A stretch of 64,000 nt of DNA from Deltaproteobacteria bacterium. GTDB lineage: Bacteria; Myxococcota; JADLHZ01. Within the stretch, counting starts at the first letter, position 1, and every line of letters starts with the position of its first letter. The stretch lies in the NCBI GenBank assembly GCA_020848545.1, contig JADLHZ010000139.1, forward strand, positions 61,940-125,939, written 5' to 3'. A program made the translations under genes and the position numbers. Shown here one piece after another: positions 1 to 7,694 of the stretch. Below the pieces are notes generated by a model that saw only the letters and a list, made by a program, of their open reading frames with translations, was not told the origin of the DNA and did not search any database.

Positions 1-43
1 ACCTGCGCTGCTCGGTGCTCGTCGTTCGCGGAAACGGGGCATA

Positions 44-820
44 ATGGAACCCATGCGACACTCGGTTGCCCTCGCGCTCGTCCTTTGCACGACCACCGCC
101 TTCGCCGCCGAGCCGCCCAAAGAGTTCGTGCTCAAGGACGCGGACCACTCGAAGTCGACCAAGGTGTCGAAGATCAAAGCGACCGACACCGAAGCCGCGT
201 TGAAGCTCTACGTCGTGGAGAAAGACAAAGCGGCGCCGATCCCCGGCATCATCATCGCGGTGACCGGGCCCGACGGAAGAAAGTACTACGCCGAGGAGAC
301 CGACGCCGACGGCTACGCGGAGCTGCTCGTGCCCGTCGGCCAAAGCTACGAGCTCGCGTACCTCGGCCTCGGCCGGCGCGACGTTGCCGCGAAGGTGACG
401 ATCGACGGCGAGCCGCGCCAGAACATCAAGCTGACCATGCGCTACAAGCGCTACGACAAGGTCGCCAAGCCAGAGGCGCCCGAGCCGCGCTTCGTGTTGG
501 AAGGTGTGAACTTCGACAGCGGCAAGGCGCAGATCCGGGCCGAGTCGTATCTGCGGCTCGATAGCGTCGTCGAGTACATGACGCACAAGAAGGGCGCGCG
601 GATCGAAGTCTCGGGGCACACCGACAACGCCGGCAACGCGAAGGCGAACAAGGATCTGTCACTGCGCCGGGCGCAGGCTTGTCGCGACTATCTCGTGTCG
701 AAAGGGATCGATGGCGCGCGGATCGTCGCGGTGGGCTACGGCGACGAGAAGCCCATCGCGTTGAATAGTACGGAGGAGGGGAGACAGAAGAACCGGCGCA
801 TCGAGGCGACGGAGCTGTAG
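44..820 (+). CDS. OmpA-family outer membrane/peptidoglycan-binding protein
   Basis: A 258-residue exported protein. Residues 4-22 form a signal peptide ending near AFAAEPP; the ATG at 53 is an equally good start. Residues 50-135 look like a beta-sandwich, carboxypeptidase-regulatory-like domain. Residues about 150-258 are a classic OmpA C-terminal domain, with FDSGKAQIR, the diaminopimelate-binding pattern EVSGHTDNAG and the closing KNRRIE motif. The OmpA domain anchors the protein non-covalently to peptidoglycan in the periplasm. There is no N-terminal beta-barrel, so it is more likely a periplasmic or lipid-free anchor protein than a porin. Function beyond wall binding is inferred. Confidence 0.9.
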   Translation: MEPMRHSVALALVLCTTTAFAAEPPKEFVLKDADHSKSTKVSKIKATDTEAALKLYVVEKDKAAPIPGIIIAVTGPDGRKYYAEETDADGYAELLVPVGQSYELAYLGLGRRDVAAKVTIDGEPRQNIKLTMRYKRYDKVAKPEAPEPRFVLEGVNFDSGKAQIRAESYLRLDSVVEYMTHKKGARIEVSGHTDNAGNAKANKDLSLRRAQACRDYLVSKGIDGARIVAVGYGDEKPIALNSTEEGRQKNRRIEATEL

Positions 821-904
821 CGTTAGATGGCTGCTGCGGTCGTTTGCGGCCGAATTCTGGAAGGCGTCGCTGCAACCGCGCGACAGGTCTGCTAGCTCGA
901 TCGC

Positions 905-1441
905 ATGCGTCGTTCTCTCCTCGTCCTCTGCGTTCTCGTCGCGTGCGAATCCGAGCCTGCCCCCGCACCTGCGCCGCCAACCGTGGTCACGAAGCCCGCG
1001 TCCGCGCCGGCGTCGGCGCCCGCGGCGCAGCCCGCATCGGTGCCCGCGGCGCTGCCCGCATCGGCGCCCGCGATCCCTGCTGCGCTGCCGATGGCGATGC
1101 CGTCGCTCGACACGAAGGCCGCCGCGCAGCAGCTGAAGAAGCTGCCGAAGCGTAAGTACGGAAAAGACGTACCGAAGTGGGCGAAGACGCCGATCAAGAT
1201 CGACGCCAAGAACAAGGTCATCCTCGCCGTCGGCGTCGCGCCGGCCGGCAAGATGAACCTGCAGCTCGCGCGCGACACGGCGGAGAACCGGGCCCGCGCG
1301 ATGATCGTCAAGCTGCGCCAAGGCAAGCCCGAGCTCGATCCCGAGCCGTTCGCCGGCACCCTCGAGGGCGCGCGCATGGTCGACAGCTTCAGCTCGAAGA
1401 AAGACGGCAACCTCTACGTGCTCGTCGAAGCGCCGCTGTGA
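905..1441 (+). CDS. Putative lipoprotein with LPP20-like C-terminal domain
   Basis: A 178-residue protein with a lipoprotein signal (MRRSLLVLCVLVAC, Cys14 in a lipobox). A long Ala/Pro-rich linker (residues 18-60) follows, then a globular C-terminal half. The segment around VILAVGVAPAGKMNLQLARDTAENRARA resembles LPP20-type lipoproteins, in which a helix follows a short beta hairpin; this is a resemblance, not a proven match. The linker suggests a tether holding the domain away from the outer membrane. Specific function unknown. Confidence 0.7.
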   Translation: MRRSLLVLCVLVACESEPAPAPAPPTVVTKPASAPASAPAAQPASVPAALPASAPAIPAALPMAMPSLDTKAAAQQLKKLPKRKYGKDVPKWAKTPIKIDAKNKVILAVGVAPAGKMNLQLARDTAENRARAMIVKLRQGKPELDPEPFAGTLEGARMVDSFSSKKDGNLYVLVEAPL

Positions 1442-1508
1442 TCGCGATCAAACGGTCGCGCTGACATCAGCCACGCAACCGCCGCGGCGCTTTGCCGTAT
1501 CAGTGATC

Positions 1509-1730
1509 ATGAGCCCCTCCCTCGCAGGCCGCCGGAGCGCCCTCGTTGCGGCGGCGATCGCAGCCGTCGCCGCGCCGGCGCTCGCGTATCTGATGATTCA
1601 GCTTCCGCTGTTTACGCCGCACGTCCTCAGCCTCTACGCCGTGTGCGTCGCTGCTCTCGTCGCCTTCGCCGCACCCGCCGGCACGTGGCTCGGCCCGCGC
1701 GTCGTCGCCGCATCCGACGCCAGCGGGTGA
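1509..1730 (+). CDS. Small two-helix membrane protein
   Basis: About 73 residues from the ATG at 1509; a GTG at 1503 would add two residues. Two hydrophobic segments (roughly residues 10-30 and 35-55) are separated by a short loop. No family recognised. It could be a chance open frame in GC-rich DNA, but the hydrophobic pattern and lack of a better competing frame favour a real small membrane protein. Confidence 0.4.
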   Translation: MSPSLAGRRSALVAAAIAAVAAPALAYLMIQLPLFTPHVLSLYAVCVAALVAFAAPAGTWLGPRVVAASDASG

Positions 1731-1740
1731 ATCCGCAGCG

Positions 1741-1995
1741 TCATTTGCGCGGCTTGCGGCGAGTGCTCTTCGCTCCTCGCAGCGCTCGAGCGACGCGACG
1801 TTCGACGGCGGCGAGCGAAACGCCTTTCACCTTGCCTGTTCGGACGTCGTCCGCCCGACGCAGGAGCTCCTCTTCCCAGAGCTTGCCGGCGTCGGGATCG
1901 ATTTCTGGCGAGAGGCTGTCGAGCAGCTCGACCGCGAGTGCTGCGCGCTCGTCTTCCGGGAGCTTCAGTGCCTGCGCAGCGATCTTCGATGCCAT
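1741..1995 (-). CDS. Addiction-module antitoxin component (TIGR02574-like), orphan
   Basis: An 84-residue protein starting MASKIAAQALKLPEDERA. The N-terminal pattern (Leu-rich helix, LPxDERAALAxELLDSL, then a Trp and Glu-rich stretch ending in a basic tail) matches the 'putative addiction module component' family, antitoxins normally followed by a RelE/ParE toxin. No toxin gene lies on either side, so it appears orphaned. The start was set at the first Met with homology. A purine-rich GGAGGAG lies about 19 bases upstream, inside the reading frame of the broken gene next door. Confidence 0.65.
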   Translation of the reverse strand: MASKIAAQALKLPEDERAALAVELLDSLSPEIDPDAGKLWEEELLRRADDVRTGKVKGVSLAAVERRVARALRGAKSTRRKPRK

Positions 1996-2281
1996 GCGAA
2001 AAGAGTATTGGGCTTCTCCTCCTTGTGCAAGTCGGCCGATGCGCACGCGCGCCGCGCACGCGTCCTCCGCAACGCCCCCGTGCTCCACAGCGCCCACGCG
2101 ACGAACACCGGCTGCAGAAACAAGCGCCCGATCCGCTTCGCCTCCGTATCCAACCCAAACGCCGGATCGTGATTCAGATACTGCGACACATTCCCCGGGA
2201 AGAACGACAGGGCCCAACGCCCGTGTAAACGAGCATCGCGCCGAGCAGCATGCGCATGACGATCCTCACCACATTCGCCAT
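1965..2281 (-). pseudogene. Frameshifted small membrane-protein gene
   Basis: Frame one gives MANVVRIVMRMLLGAMLVYTG from 2281 and then runs into a stop. Shifting frame near 2215-2225 continues as RWALSFFPGNVSQYLNHDPA and on to LFLQPVFVAWALW, with normal coding character, to a stop at 1965. The two pieces read as one membrane protein with hydrophobic helices at both ends, interrupted by a single-base indel in a GGGCCC-rich stretch. It overlaps the antitoxin start by about 30 bases. No family recognised; a sequencing error is an alternative to true decay. Confidence 0.4.
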
Positions 2282-2326
2282 GCTCCCAAGGTTGGACGCG
2301 CCGCCGCATTCGTCTATGGCTGCCGC

Positions 2327-2725
2327 GTGAACATCGTCCTTTGGATCGTGCAAGCCGTGCTCGGCCTCATGTTCACGGGCACGGCCGTGTGGAAAGTCGT
2401 CACGCCTATCGCCACGCTCGCGGCCGCGATGCAGTGGATGGGCCAGGTATCGCCAGCGTTTCCGTATTTCACCGCGCTCGCTGACTTCGCCGGCGGCGCC
2501 GGATCGATCTTGCCCTCGCTCACGCGCATCAAGCCGAGCCTCACGCCCTTGGCCGCTCTCGGCTGCGCGGCGCTCCAGGCTTCGGCGATCGTGTTTCGAT
2601 TCTCGCGCGGGGAGGGCGCCAACACGCCGTTCAACTTCGTGCTCGTTGCCTTGTCGCTCTTCGTCTTCTGGGGCCTGACGCATCCGAGGTGGATGAGACA
2701 TGTCGCTCGCGTCAGACATCGCTGA
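2327..2725 (+). CDS. DoxX-like integral membrane protein
   Basis: A 132-residue protein from a GTG start (VNIVLWIVQAVLGLMFTGTAV). Four hydrophobic segments are separated by short loops, with the family-typical first helix ending in GTAVWKV and the second helix around FTALADFAGGAGSI. This matches the DoxX-like family, small four-helix membrane proteins of poorly defined redox-related function. It is transcribed away from the broken gene at 1965-2281, and its last 26 bases overlap the next gene. Confidence 0.65.
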   Translation: MNIVLWIVQAVLGLMFTGTAVWKVVTPIATLAAAMQWMGQVSPAFPYFTALADFAGGAGSILPSLTRIKPSLTPLAALGCAALQASAIVFRFSRGEGANTPFNFVLVALSLFVFWGLTHPRWMRHVARVRHR

Positions 2726-3515
2726 AACGACTACGATCGAAGCGTTCTCTCAGGGCGTGACCATGTTGTGGGTCGTGCACAATGGGCTCGATCGCCCACT
2801 CAGCAGCGCCGAGCTCGGCATCGTGTTTCGCTGCTTCTATTGGTACGCGCACGAGCCCGAGCTCAGCGATCTGCGCGACGCGGCGCTCGCCGTGATGCCG
2901 GTCGTCGGTGGCTATGCGCAGCGCATGCACGACAAAGGCGAGACGGACGCGAGCTATCCGTTGCGCGACGTGCTGCGCGCGGCCGAGATCCTCGCCGAGT
3001 ACTTGGACGCAGCGAGCCTCACGCTGCGCGGTGACGAGGACGGCGCGGCGATCGTGGTGGCGGCCGCTTACGCAATGGAGGACGAGGTGAAGAAGGCGGG
3101 CAAGAAGCTTCTCTCCTCCCCGCCGCACGTCGTGAAGGCGGAGCGACGGCTGCAGGCGCTCGCAAAGACGCGCCCGGGGTTGAAGAAGCTGCTCGCGTTG
3201 TCTCCGGCGAAGCGCGTCGAGCGGCTGAAGGTCGTCTTTCGTTGCGTGACGATCGCGAAGAACGACGCCTACAACTTCGTGCGCACGTCGGGCAGCGGAT
3301 CGCTCGCGTTGATCGAACGCACGTTGAAGAAGCTGCATCCGGCCGATCAGGACTTTCTCCTCCACGGCCTCGACGCGTTTCCGAAGAACCGCGCCGTGCT
3401 CGCGCTCTACCGGCGCTTCTTGGCGAAGAAGCGCACGCCGACGTTGACCGAGAACGTGAAGAAGTACGCCGACCGCGTGCGCCGCGGCGTGCGGACCACG
3501 GGGTGGGAGCGCTGA
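2700..3515 (+). CDS. Hypothetical protein, all-helical
   Basis: A 271-residue soluble protein predicted to be largely helical, with no signal peptide or membrane segment and a Lys-rich C-terminal half. No family recognised. The ATG at 2700 overlaps the upstream DoxX-like gene by 26 bases, suggesting co-transcription. An internal ATG at 2763 is an alternative start. Codon use is typical of the neighbourhood, so the frame is very probably real. Confidence 0.6.
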   Translation: MSLASDIAETTTIEAFSQGVTMLWVVHNGLDRPLSSAELGIVFRCFYWYAHEPELSDLRDAALAVMPVVGGYAQRMHDKGETDASYPLRDVLRAAEILAEYLDAASLTLRGDEDGAAIVVAAAYAMEDEVKKAGKKLLSSPPHVVKAERRLQALAKTRPGLKKLLALSPAKRVERLKVVFRCVTIAKNDAYNFVRTSGSGSLALIERTLKKLHPADQDFLLHGLDAFPKNRAVLALYRRFLAKKRTPTLTENVKKYADRVRRGVRTTGWER

Positions 3516-3524
3516 AGTGCGCGC

Positions 3525-3773
3525 CTACGTCGGCCCTCGGTGCGCAGCCTCGTATAGAACGTCGGGATCGATATCCGCGCCGTTCGGCCAGACGATCGTG
3601 CCGAGCTGCGCGTCCACCGACACGCGCGCGAATGCTTCGTGGCTCGTTCGCAACGGCTCGAAGATCGGTCCCCGCAGGTACGGCGTGAGGTCGAGCTCGC
3701 TTTCGGTTCCGTCCGTGAACCCGAGTCTCACGCGGAAGCCGTTGAGAGGTCGAACCGTCCGAATGCGAACCAT
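3525..3773 (-). CDS. DUF2442 domain protein
   Basis: An 82-residue protein matching the DUF2442 pattern: an N-terminal strand pair (VRIRTVRPLNGFRVRLGFTD), a central LDLTPYLRGPIFEPL, and a C-terminal IVWPNGADIDPDVLYE. DUF2442 proteins commonly sit next to DUF4160 proteins, as here (9-base gap), in compact pairs with the look of toxin-antitoxin modules. The activity of the pair is not established. Its 3' end converges on the hypothetical gene at 2700-3515. Confidence 0.8.
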   Translation of the reverse strand: MVRIRTVRPLNGFRVRLGFTDGTESELDLTPYLRGPIFEPLRTSHEAFARVSVDAQLGTIVWPNGADIDPDVLYEAAHRGPT

Positions 3774-3782
3774 TGCGAAAGT

Positions 3783-4043
3783 TTAGTCGAGTGGCGCGAT
3801 GGCGTCGAGCGGCAACCCGGCTTCGGCCTTCTTCCAGTTCGCCTGGAGCTCGTGTTGGCGCGCTGCTGCCCACTCGCGGACGAGCGCCAGCGCTCTGCGT
3901 TGGATCTGCCCACGAAGCACGCGCAACGTGTCGATCGCTATCAACGCCTCCCGGCCGCCGTAGTAGGCGTGAAAGTGCGGTGGGGCATGGTCGGAGTAAT
4001 AGATTGAAATCGTGATGCCGTAGAATTCGCTGATGCGAGGCAC
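3783..4043 (-). CDS. DUF4160 domain protein
   Basis: An 86-residue protein from a GTG start (VPRISEFYGITISIYYSDH), chosen because DUF4160 proteins start at this strand. The diagnostic block PPHFHAYYGGREALIAID follows, then a helix with REWAAARQHELQANW. First gene of a two-gene unit with the DUF2442 gene downstream. An upstream in-frame extension to 4274 lacks family similarity and was not used. Confidence 0.8.
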   Translation of the reverse strand: MPRISEFYGITISIYYSDHAPPHFHAYYGGREALIAIDTLRVLRGQIQRRALALVREWAAARQHELQANWKKAEAGLPLDAIAPLD

Positions 4044-4120
4044 GGGCCTGGTCGCTTTCTGGGGGATTTCGACCTTGGCACACGACGACGTCAGATCTGG
4101 TCGCTGTCGACGTTCAAACT

Positions 4121-4147
4121 TGAACCCCGCGCTCCCCTCTGTCTTCC
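4121..4147 (+). promoter_or_regulatory. Possible ECF-type promoter for the sigma factor gene
   Basis: TGAACC at 4121-4126 and GTCTT at 4141-4145 are spaced like the GAAC and GTC elements of ECF sigma promoters. The pair lies about 20 bases ahead of the sigma factor start at 4166, which would fit autoregulation. Weak, pattern-based evidence only. Confidence 0.25.
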
Positions 4148-4165
4148 TCCCTACCGGGGAACCTC

Positions 4166-4729
4166 TTGCTCGACGTCTCGACCGCCACCTGGCTCGCGCG
4201 CGAACGCCAGCTCGTCGATCGCTCGCGCGCCGGCGATCACCGCGCGTTCCACGAGCTCTACGACGCCTTCGCACCGATGCTCCTCGCCGTGCTCTCGCGC
4301 CGCGGCCTCGCGCACGCCGACGCTGACGATGTCGCCGCCGACACGTTCAAGACCGCGTGGGAATCGCTCGCCCGCCACAGCAGTGACCGCAGCATCTGGT
4401 TCTGGCTCCACGGCATCGCGATCAACAAAGCCGCGGAGCGCCGGCGAACCGCCGGCCGGCAAAACGCCAAGGCCACCGAGCTTGGCTCCTTCGCTGACGA
4501 TACCGATCCTCCTGACCTCGAAGCAGCCCTCGACTTTCCGAAGCACGTCTCGCGCCTGCACACGACCCTGCCGCGACTGCCCGAGAACTACCGCACTGCC
4601 TTGCAGCTCCGCGTTGCCGACAGTCAGCCGCGCGAGACCTGCGCGCAAGCGATGGGCCTCACACTTGCCGCCTTCGACAAGGTCTGCGCACGTGCGATCC
4701 TCGCGTTGAAAGAGCTCTGGCATGAGTGA
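4166..4729 (+). CDS. ECF-type RNA polymerase sigma factor
   Basis: A 187-residue sigma-70-family protein of the extracytoplasmic-function group. Region 2 spans about residues 18-85 (FHELYDAFAPMLLAVLSRRG, then DADDVAADTFKTAW and the WLHGIAINKAAERRR segment). Region 4 is near residues 130-185 (LPRLPENYRTALQLRV, then a helix-turn-helix around TLAAFDKVCARAILAL). Region 3 is absent, as expected for the group. The start is TTG at 4166 after CCGGGGA. It overlaps the next gene by 8 bases, so both are co-expressed. Confidence 0.85.
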   Translation: MLDVSTATWLARERQLVDRSRAGDHRAFHELYDAFAPMLLAVLSRRGLAHADADDVAADTFKTAWESLARHSSDRSIWFWLHGIAINKAAERRRTAGRQNAKATELGSFADDTDPPDLEAALDFPKHVSRLHTTLPRLPENYRTALQLRVADSQPRETCAQAMGLTLAAFDKVCARAILALKELWHE

Positions 4730-5516
4730 CGATCCCTCCGACGATTCCATCCGCGCCTTCAACGAAGCGCTCGACAGCGGCAAACCGCTGCCCGAAGACG
4801 CATCGCAAGAAGCCCGCGATATGGCAGAGATGGCCGCGCTCATGCGTGACGCCGCCCATGCGCCGTCGGCCGAGCGCGTCGCAGCGGTGAAGCAACGCCT
4901 CCAACTTCGCCGGCGCCCGTCATGGCTCGTGCGCGCCGGCGTCGCGAGCGCGATCGGTGCCGCCGCGGCGATGCTCATCATTGTGCTCCAACGCCCGCCC
5001 GAGCCGACGCCGCTGCCCACGCCCGAAGCGAAGCTCATGCAGCTCCAAGCCGACGCGATCAAAACCCACGACACGAAAACCGCCGAGCAAGCGCTAGACG
5101 GTTACCGGCGCGATCTCGTGCGCCTCCCGCGCTTCAGCGCCGCCGAGCCGACGTACGCGAAGGTGGACGACGCGATGAACCGCGGCGACACCGCTACCGC
5201 GCGCGCGTTGCTGCTCACGCTCGTCGAGACGCCGCCGCGAGCGATCGCCGCGAACGATCGCGACGTCCTCCGCCGCGACGCCCTCGCGCGTCTGGCCTTG
5301 ATCGATCTGCGCGACAAGAAAGCCGACGCCGCTCTCGCCGACGCCGAGCGGGGCCTCGCGCTTGGACAAAGCGCAGACATGCTCACCGTCAGCTTGCTGA
5401 TCGTGCGCGCGAACGCCCACCGCGAGCTCGGCCACACAAAGGAAGAAGACGCCGACATCGACGCGGCGATGACCTTGCTCGAGCGCATGCTCGACGCGAT
5501 CCTCGGTGAGCCGTGA
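4722..5516 (+). CDS. Putative anti-sigma/membrane partner of the ECF sigma factor
   Basis: A 264-residue single-span protein. Residues 1-64 are a soluble acidic region, residues 68-88 a membrane helix (VRAGVASAIGAAAAMLIIVL), and the remainder a helical, probably periplasmic region with TPR-like pairs (DALARLALIDLRDKKADAAL and following). Topology and the 8-base overlap with the sigma factor gene indicate a membrane anti-sigma factor. No zinc-binding HxxxCxxC motif is visible, so it would belong to a non-ZAS class. Function inferred from context. Confidence 0.55.
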   Translation: MSDDPSDDSIRAFNEALDSGKPLPEDASQEARDMAEMAALMRDAAHAPSAERVAAVKQRLQLRRRPSWLVRAGVASAIGAAAAMLIIVLQRPPEPTPLPTPEAKLMQLQADAIKTHDTKTAEQALDGYRRDLVRLPRFSAAEPTYAKVDDAMNRGDTATARALLLTLVETPPRAIAANDRDVLRRDALARLALIDLRDKKADAALADAERGLALGQSADMLTVSLLIVRANAHRELGHTKEEDADIDAAMTLLERMLDAILGEP

Positions 5517-5782
5517 AGCGCGTCGCGTTGGTCTGTCTATTATTGTCGGGTTGCGCCGTGACCTTCGACTCGCTCGAAGCCTCGCTCGACCACGCGCTCT
5601 CGAACGAAGCACCACGGTGCGGCGACGCCGAGCACGTGCGGCTGACGATCTGCAATTTGGCCGAGCGCAGATGCGAAGAGGGAAAACCCGCGCTCGAATG
5701 CGAAGCGGGTAGGGCGCGCTGCGAAAAGGCGCGTCAGAAAGTCGCAGAGCGTTGCACGGGCGGCGCGGTAGACAATCGATGA
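5513..5782 (+). CDS. Small Cys-rich lipoprotein
   Basis: An 89-residue lipoprotein with a clear lipobox (LVCLLLSGC). The mature part has six further Cys residues in a C-x(n)-C arrangement (RCGDAEH, TICNLAERRC, ECEAGRARC, RC). The start GTG overlaps the stop of the upstream gene as GTGA, making it third in the sigma factor operon. Function unknown; it may be an envelope target or sensor connected with the sigma system. Confidence 0.6.
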   Translation: MKRVALVCLLLSGCAVTFDSLEASLDHALSNEAPRCGDAEHVRLTICNLAERRCEEGKPALECEAGRARCEKARQKVAERCTGGAVDNR

Positions 5783-5791
5783 ACGGACGAT

Positions 5792-5832
5792 AGCGCGGCG
5801 CCGCAAACATCACGGCGCCGCGCTTCGTTCAT
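5792..5832. terminator. Strong bidirectional hairpin between convergent genes
   Basis: A perfect 12-base inverted repeat (arms 5792-5803 and 5813-5824, all but the end pairs G/C) with a 9-base loop is followed by TTCGTTCATTT. It lies between the 3' ends of the lipoprotein gene (stop 5782) and the convergent gene (stop 5863). Confidence 0.7.
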
Positions 5833-5862
5833 TTGGGCGTCCGAGTCGCCCACTCCTGGGGA

Positions 5863-6414
5863 CTACGCAGGAACCTTCTCAGACACGGCCGGCGGCTTCG
5901 GCGTGTCCGTTGTCGACACGTTCGTCTTCGCCGGCGCGTCGCCCTCCTTGTCCGAGTTCGCGATCGCCGTCTTCTTCGGCTGCGGCCCTGGCGCGAAGAA
6001 ATCGTTCACCGGCTCGATCTGCGTGGCCACGCTCACCACGTCTTCGGCCATCGCGTTGAGCAGCCGATAGTACGTGAGGAACGTGCGGTACGCCTGGGCG
6101 CGGCGCTTCAAGATCGTGTCCTCGACCCGCGCGAGCGTCACCGCCAATTCCCCGCGAACCAAGTGGAGCGTCTCAGTCATCTCGAGATCGTCGAACATCT
6201 CTGGGATCGACCGCCCCTCCACCTCCATTCCGCGCTCCTTTGCCAAAGAGGCCACGAGCGGCGCGTGGCGCTCGAACCCCCATCGCACCCCGGCGAGCCG
6301 CTGGCGCTCCTCCGGTGTGAGCTGCGCGACGTCTTGCGACAACACGTGGCTCAACTTCTTGCTGCTTGCCTTCACTGCTTCCAACTCCAACTTCACTTCG
6401 CTCTTCTTCTTCAT
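5863..6414 (-). CDS. Hypothetical protein
   Basis: 183 residues starting MKKKSEVKLELEAVKASSKK. The start is supported by GAAAGGG about 8 bases upstream. A mixed-charge helical N-terminal region, a central helical domain (residues 60-140) and a disordered Pro/Lys/Thr-rich C-terminus are visible. No signal peptide. No family recognised; similar architecture occurs in myxobacterial proteins annotated only as hypothetical. The stretch from 6415 to 6938 upstream has no convincing gene, only a few scattered CCTAGGGT words. Confidence 0.6.
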   Translation of the reverse strand: MKKKSEVKLELEAVKASSKKLSHVLSQDVAQLTPEERQRLAGVRWGFERHAPLVASLAKERGMEVEGRSIPEMFDDLEMTETLHLVRGELAVTLARVEDTILKRRAQAYRTFLTYYRLLNAMAEDVVSVATQIEPVNDFFAPGPQPKKTAIANSDKEGDAPAKTNVSTTDTPKPPAVSEKVPA

Positions 6415-6938
6415 GACACTGACCCTTTCTATGGTTTTGAGGGCCGAACCATTCGACCCTCTGATCCCTAGTTGCCGCTCGCGGCGAAAGCTGACGCGAA
6501 CGCGTGTCGATTTTTCATTTTTTTTCGCCGGCCGGACGCGGACCCTAGGGTGCCTAGGGTCGGAACGTAGTGTTTCTGCCTTGTTAGCGTGGGCGTGTGG
6601 CGGCGCGGGCCTAGAGCGGCTGCGTGTGGACCGTGGCATCGTGGCCGCGATCAGGCTGCGCGCCGGCGTTGTCGGCGTGGGTGCGCCGGGCTTCAGGGGC
6701 GAAGCGATCGGGTGGACGAGCGAGCGCGCCTAGGGTGCGACCGTGGGCGGGCTGCGGTGTCCCCCTAGTCGTCCTGCCTGTCGACGATGCACCGTCGTCC
6801 CACTGTTCGAAGCGCCGTGCACTGCAGCTCGACGTCGTCCGTTTCGAACAAGCAACCGCGTTCGGCGAGCGCCCATCGTGCGTGAGCGCTCGCGCTTTCG
6901 GACAAGAGCTCGTGTAGGGTGTCGATGGATCCGAAGCG
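6415..6938. other. Non-coding stretch with recurring CCTAGGGT words
   Basis: No open frame here has convincing coding character on either strand. Variants of CCTAGGGT recur (around 6543-6560, 6729-6738 and, as TGTAGGGTG, near 6914). It separates the hypothetical gene at 5863-6414 from the start of the defence island and probably contains divergent promoters. Confidence 0.3.
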
Positions 6939-7694
6939 ATGGCACGAAAGCGAAAGACACCGAGCTCCGGCGGGACGTTGCTTGGCGACCCCGTCTCCGT
7001 CATCGCGCCGCTCCATCGCACCAAGCGCGTCGAGGTCGACAGCCGTGGCGAAGTTTGGTTCGCTGTGGACGAGGCGGGCGATGAGTGGGTCACAAAGGAG
7101 GTATCCGGAGCGAACCTGGCGGCGGAAATACTCTCCTGGCACCTGGCGCGTGCGATCGGTGTTCGCATCCCTCACGGCGCTGCCGTTGTGCCTCATGATG
7201 GCACGACATCCTGGGCAACGCGGACGATCCCGAACGCCTTGCACTGGACGCCGTCACTCGGCGAAGTCGTCGATCCCGTCGATGCAGCAGGCGTCCTGGT
7301 TCTCGACTGTTTGATCCACAACGGCGACCGGCATGAGGCAAATCTGATGTGGACCCCGCTGAAGGGCGGCAAGGGCCTCCTACACGCGATCGACCACGAT
7401 CTCGCGGCAATCGGGGACGTTGAGGAATTCCGCGACTTGGTCGTGTCACCCCCTCCTCGGTTGAGCCACGCTCCTGGGTTTCCTTACTCGCGGGCGGCCT
7501 CGGCCATCGGACGATATGTCGATGCAACAAACGCCTTGTCTCGCGCGCAGCTGACCGCCTATGTGCGCGATGCGCTCGATTGGGCAAAGAGGAGCGACAA
7601 GACAGCCGAACACACCGATACGGTGTACAATCGCTGCCAAGCCATCGGCTCGATCGTGGCGCAGTATTTGAAGGAAGCCGGAGTAAGCTCATGA
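6939..7694 (+). CDS. HipA-like kinase
   Basis: A 251-residue HipA-family (HipA_2 type) kinase-like protein. The catalytic-loop equivalent is HNGDRHEANLMW (about residues 127-138), and the metal-binding IDHDLA (about residues 150-155) matches the second conserved Asp of the fold. The N-terminal EWVTKEVSGANLAAEILSWHLA contains the phosphate-loop and helix C region. Such proteins are often encoded beside DUF3037 genes, as here with an ATGA overlap. Expected role: Ser/Thr phosphorylation of a target in a toxin-like or defence module. It is much shorter than E. coli HipA and has no HipB-type repressor. Confidence 0.75.
   Translation: MARKRKTPSSGGTLLGDPVSVIAPLHRTKRVEVDSRGEVWFAVDEAGDEWVTKEVSGANLAAEILSWHLARAIGVRIPHGAAVVPHDGTTSWATRTIPNALHWTPSLGEVVDPVDAAGVLVLDCLIHNGDRHEANLMWTPLKGGKGLLHAIDHDLAAIGDVEEFRDLVVSPPPRLSHAPGFPYSRAASAIGRYVDATNALSRAQLTAYVRDALDWAKRSDKTAEHTDTVYNRCQAIGSIVAQYLKEAGVSS

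Noticed and set aside
1643..2326. Long upstream extension of the DoxX-like frame
   Set aside because: Arg/Ser/Ala-rich shadow sequence crossing the antitoxin gene on the other strand; real protein begins at 2327.
6611..7168. Minus-strand frame overlapping the HipA-like kinase
   Set aside because: Composition is Arg/Ser/Pro-rich and it overlaps a well-supported gene.
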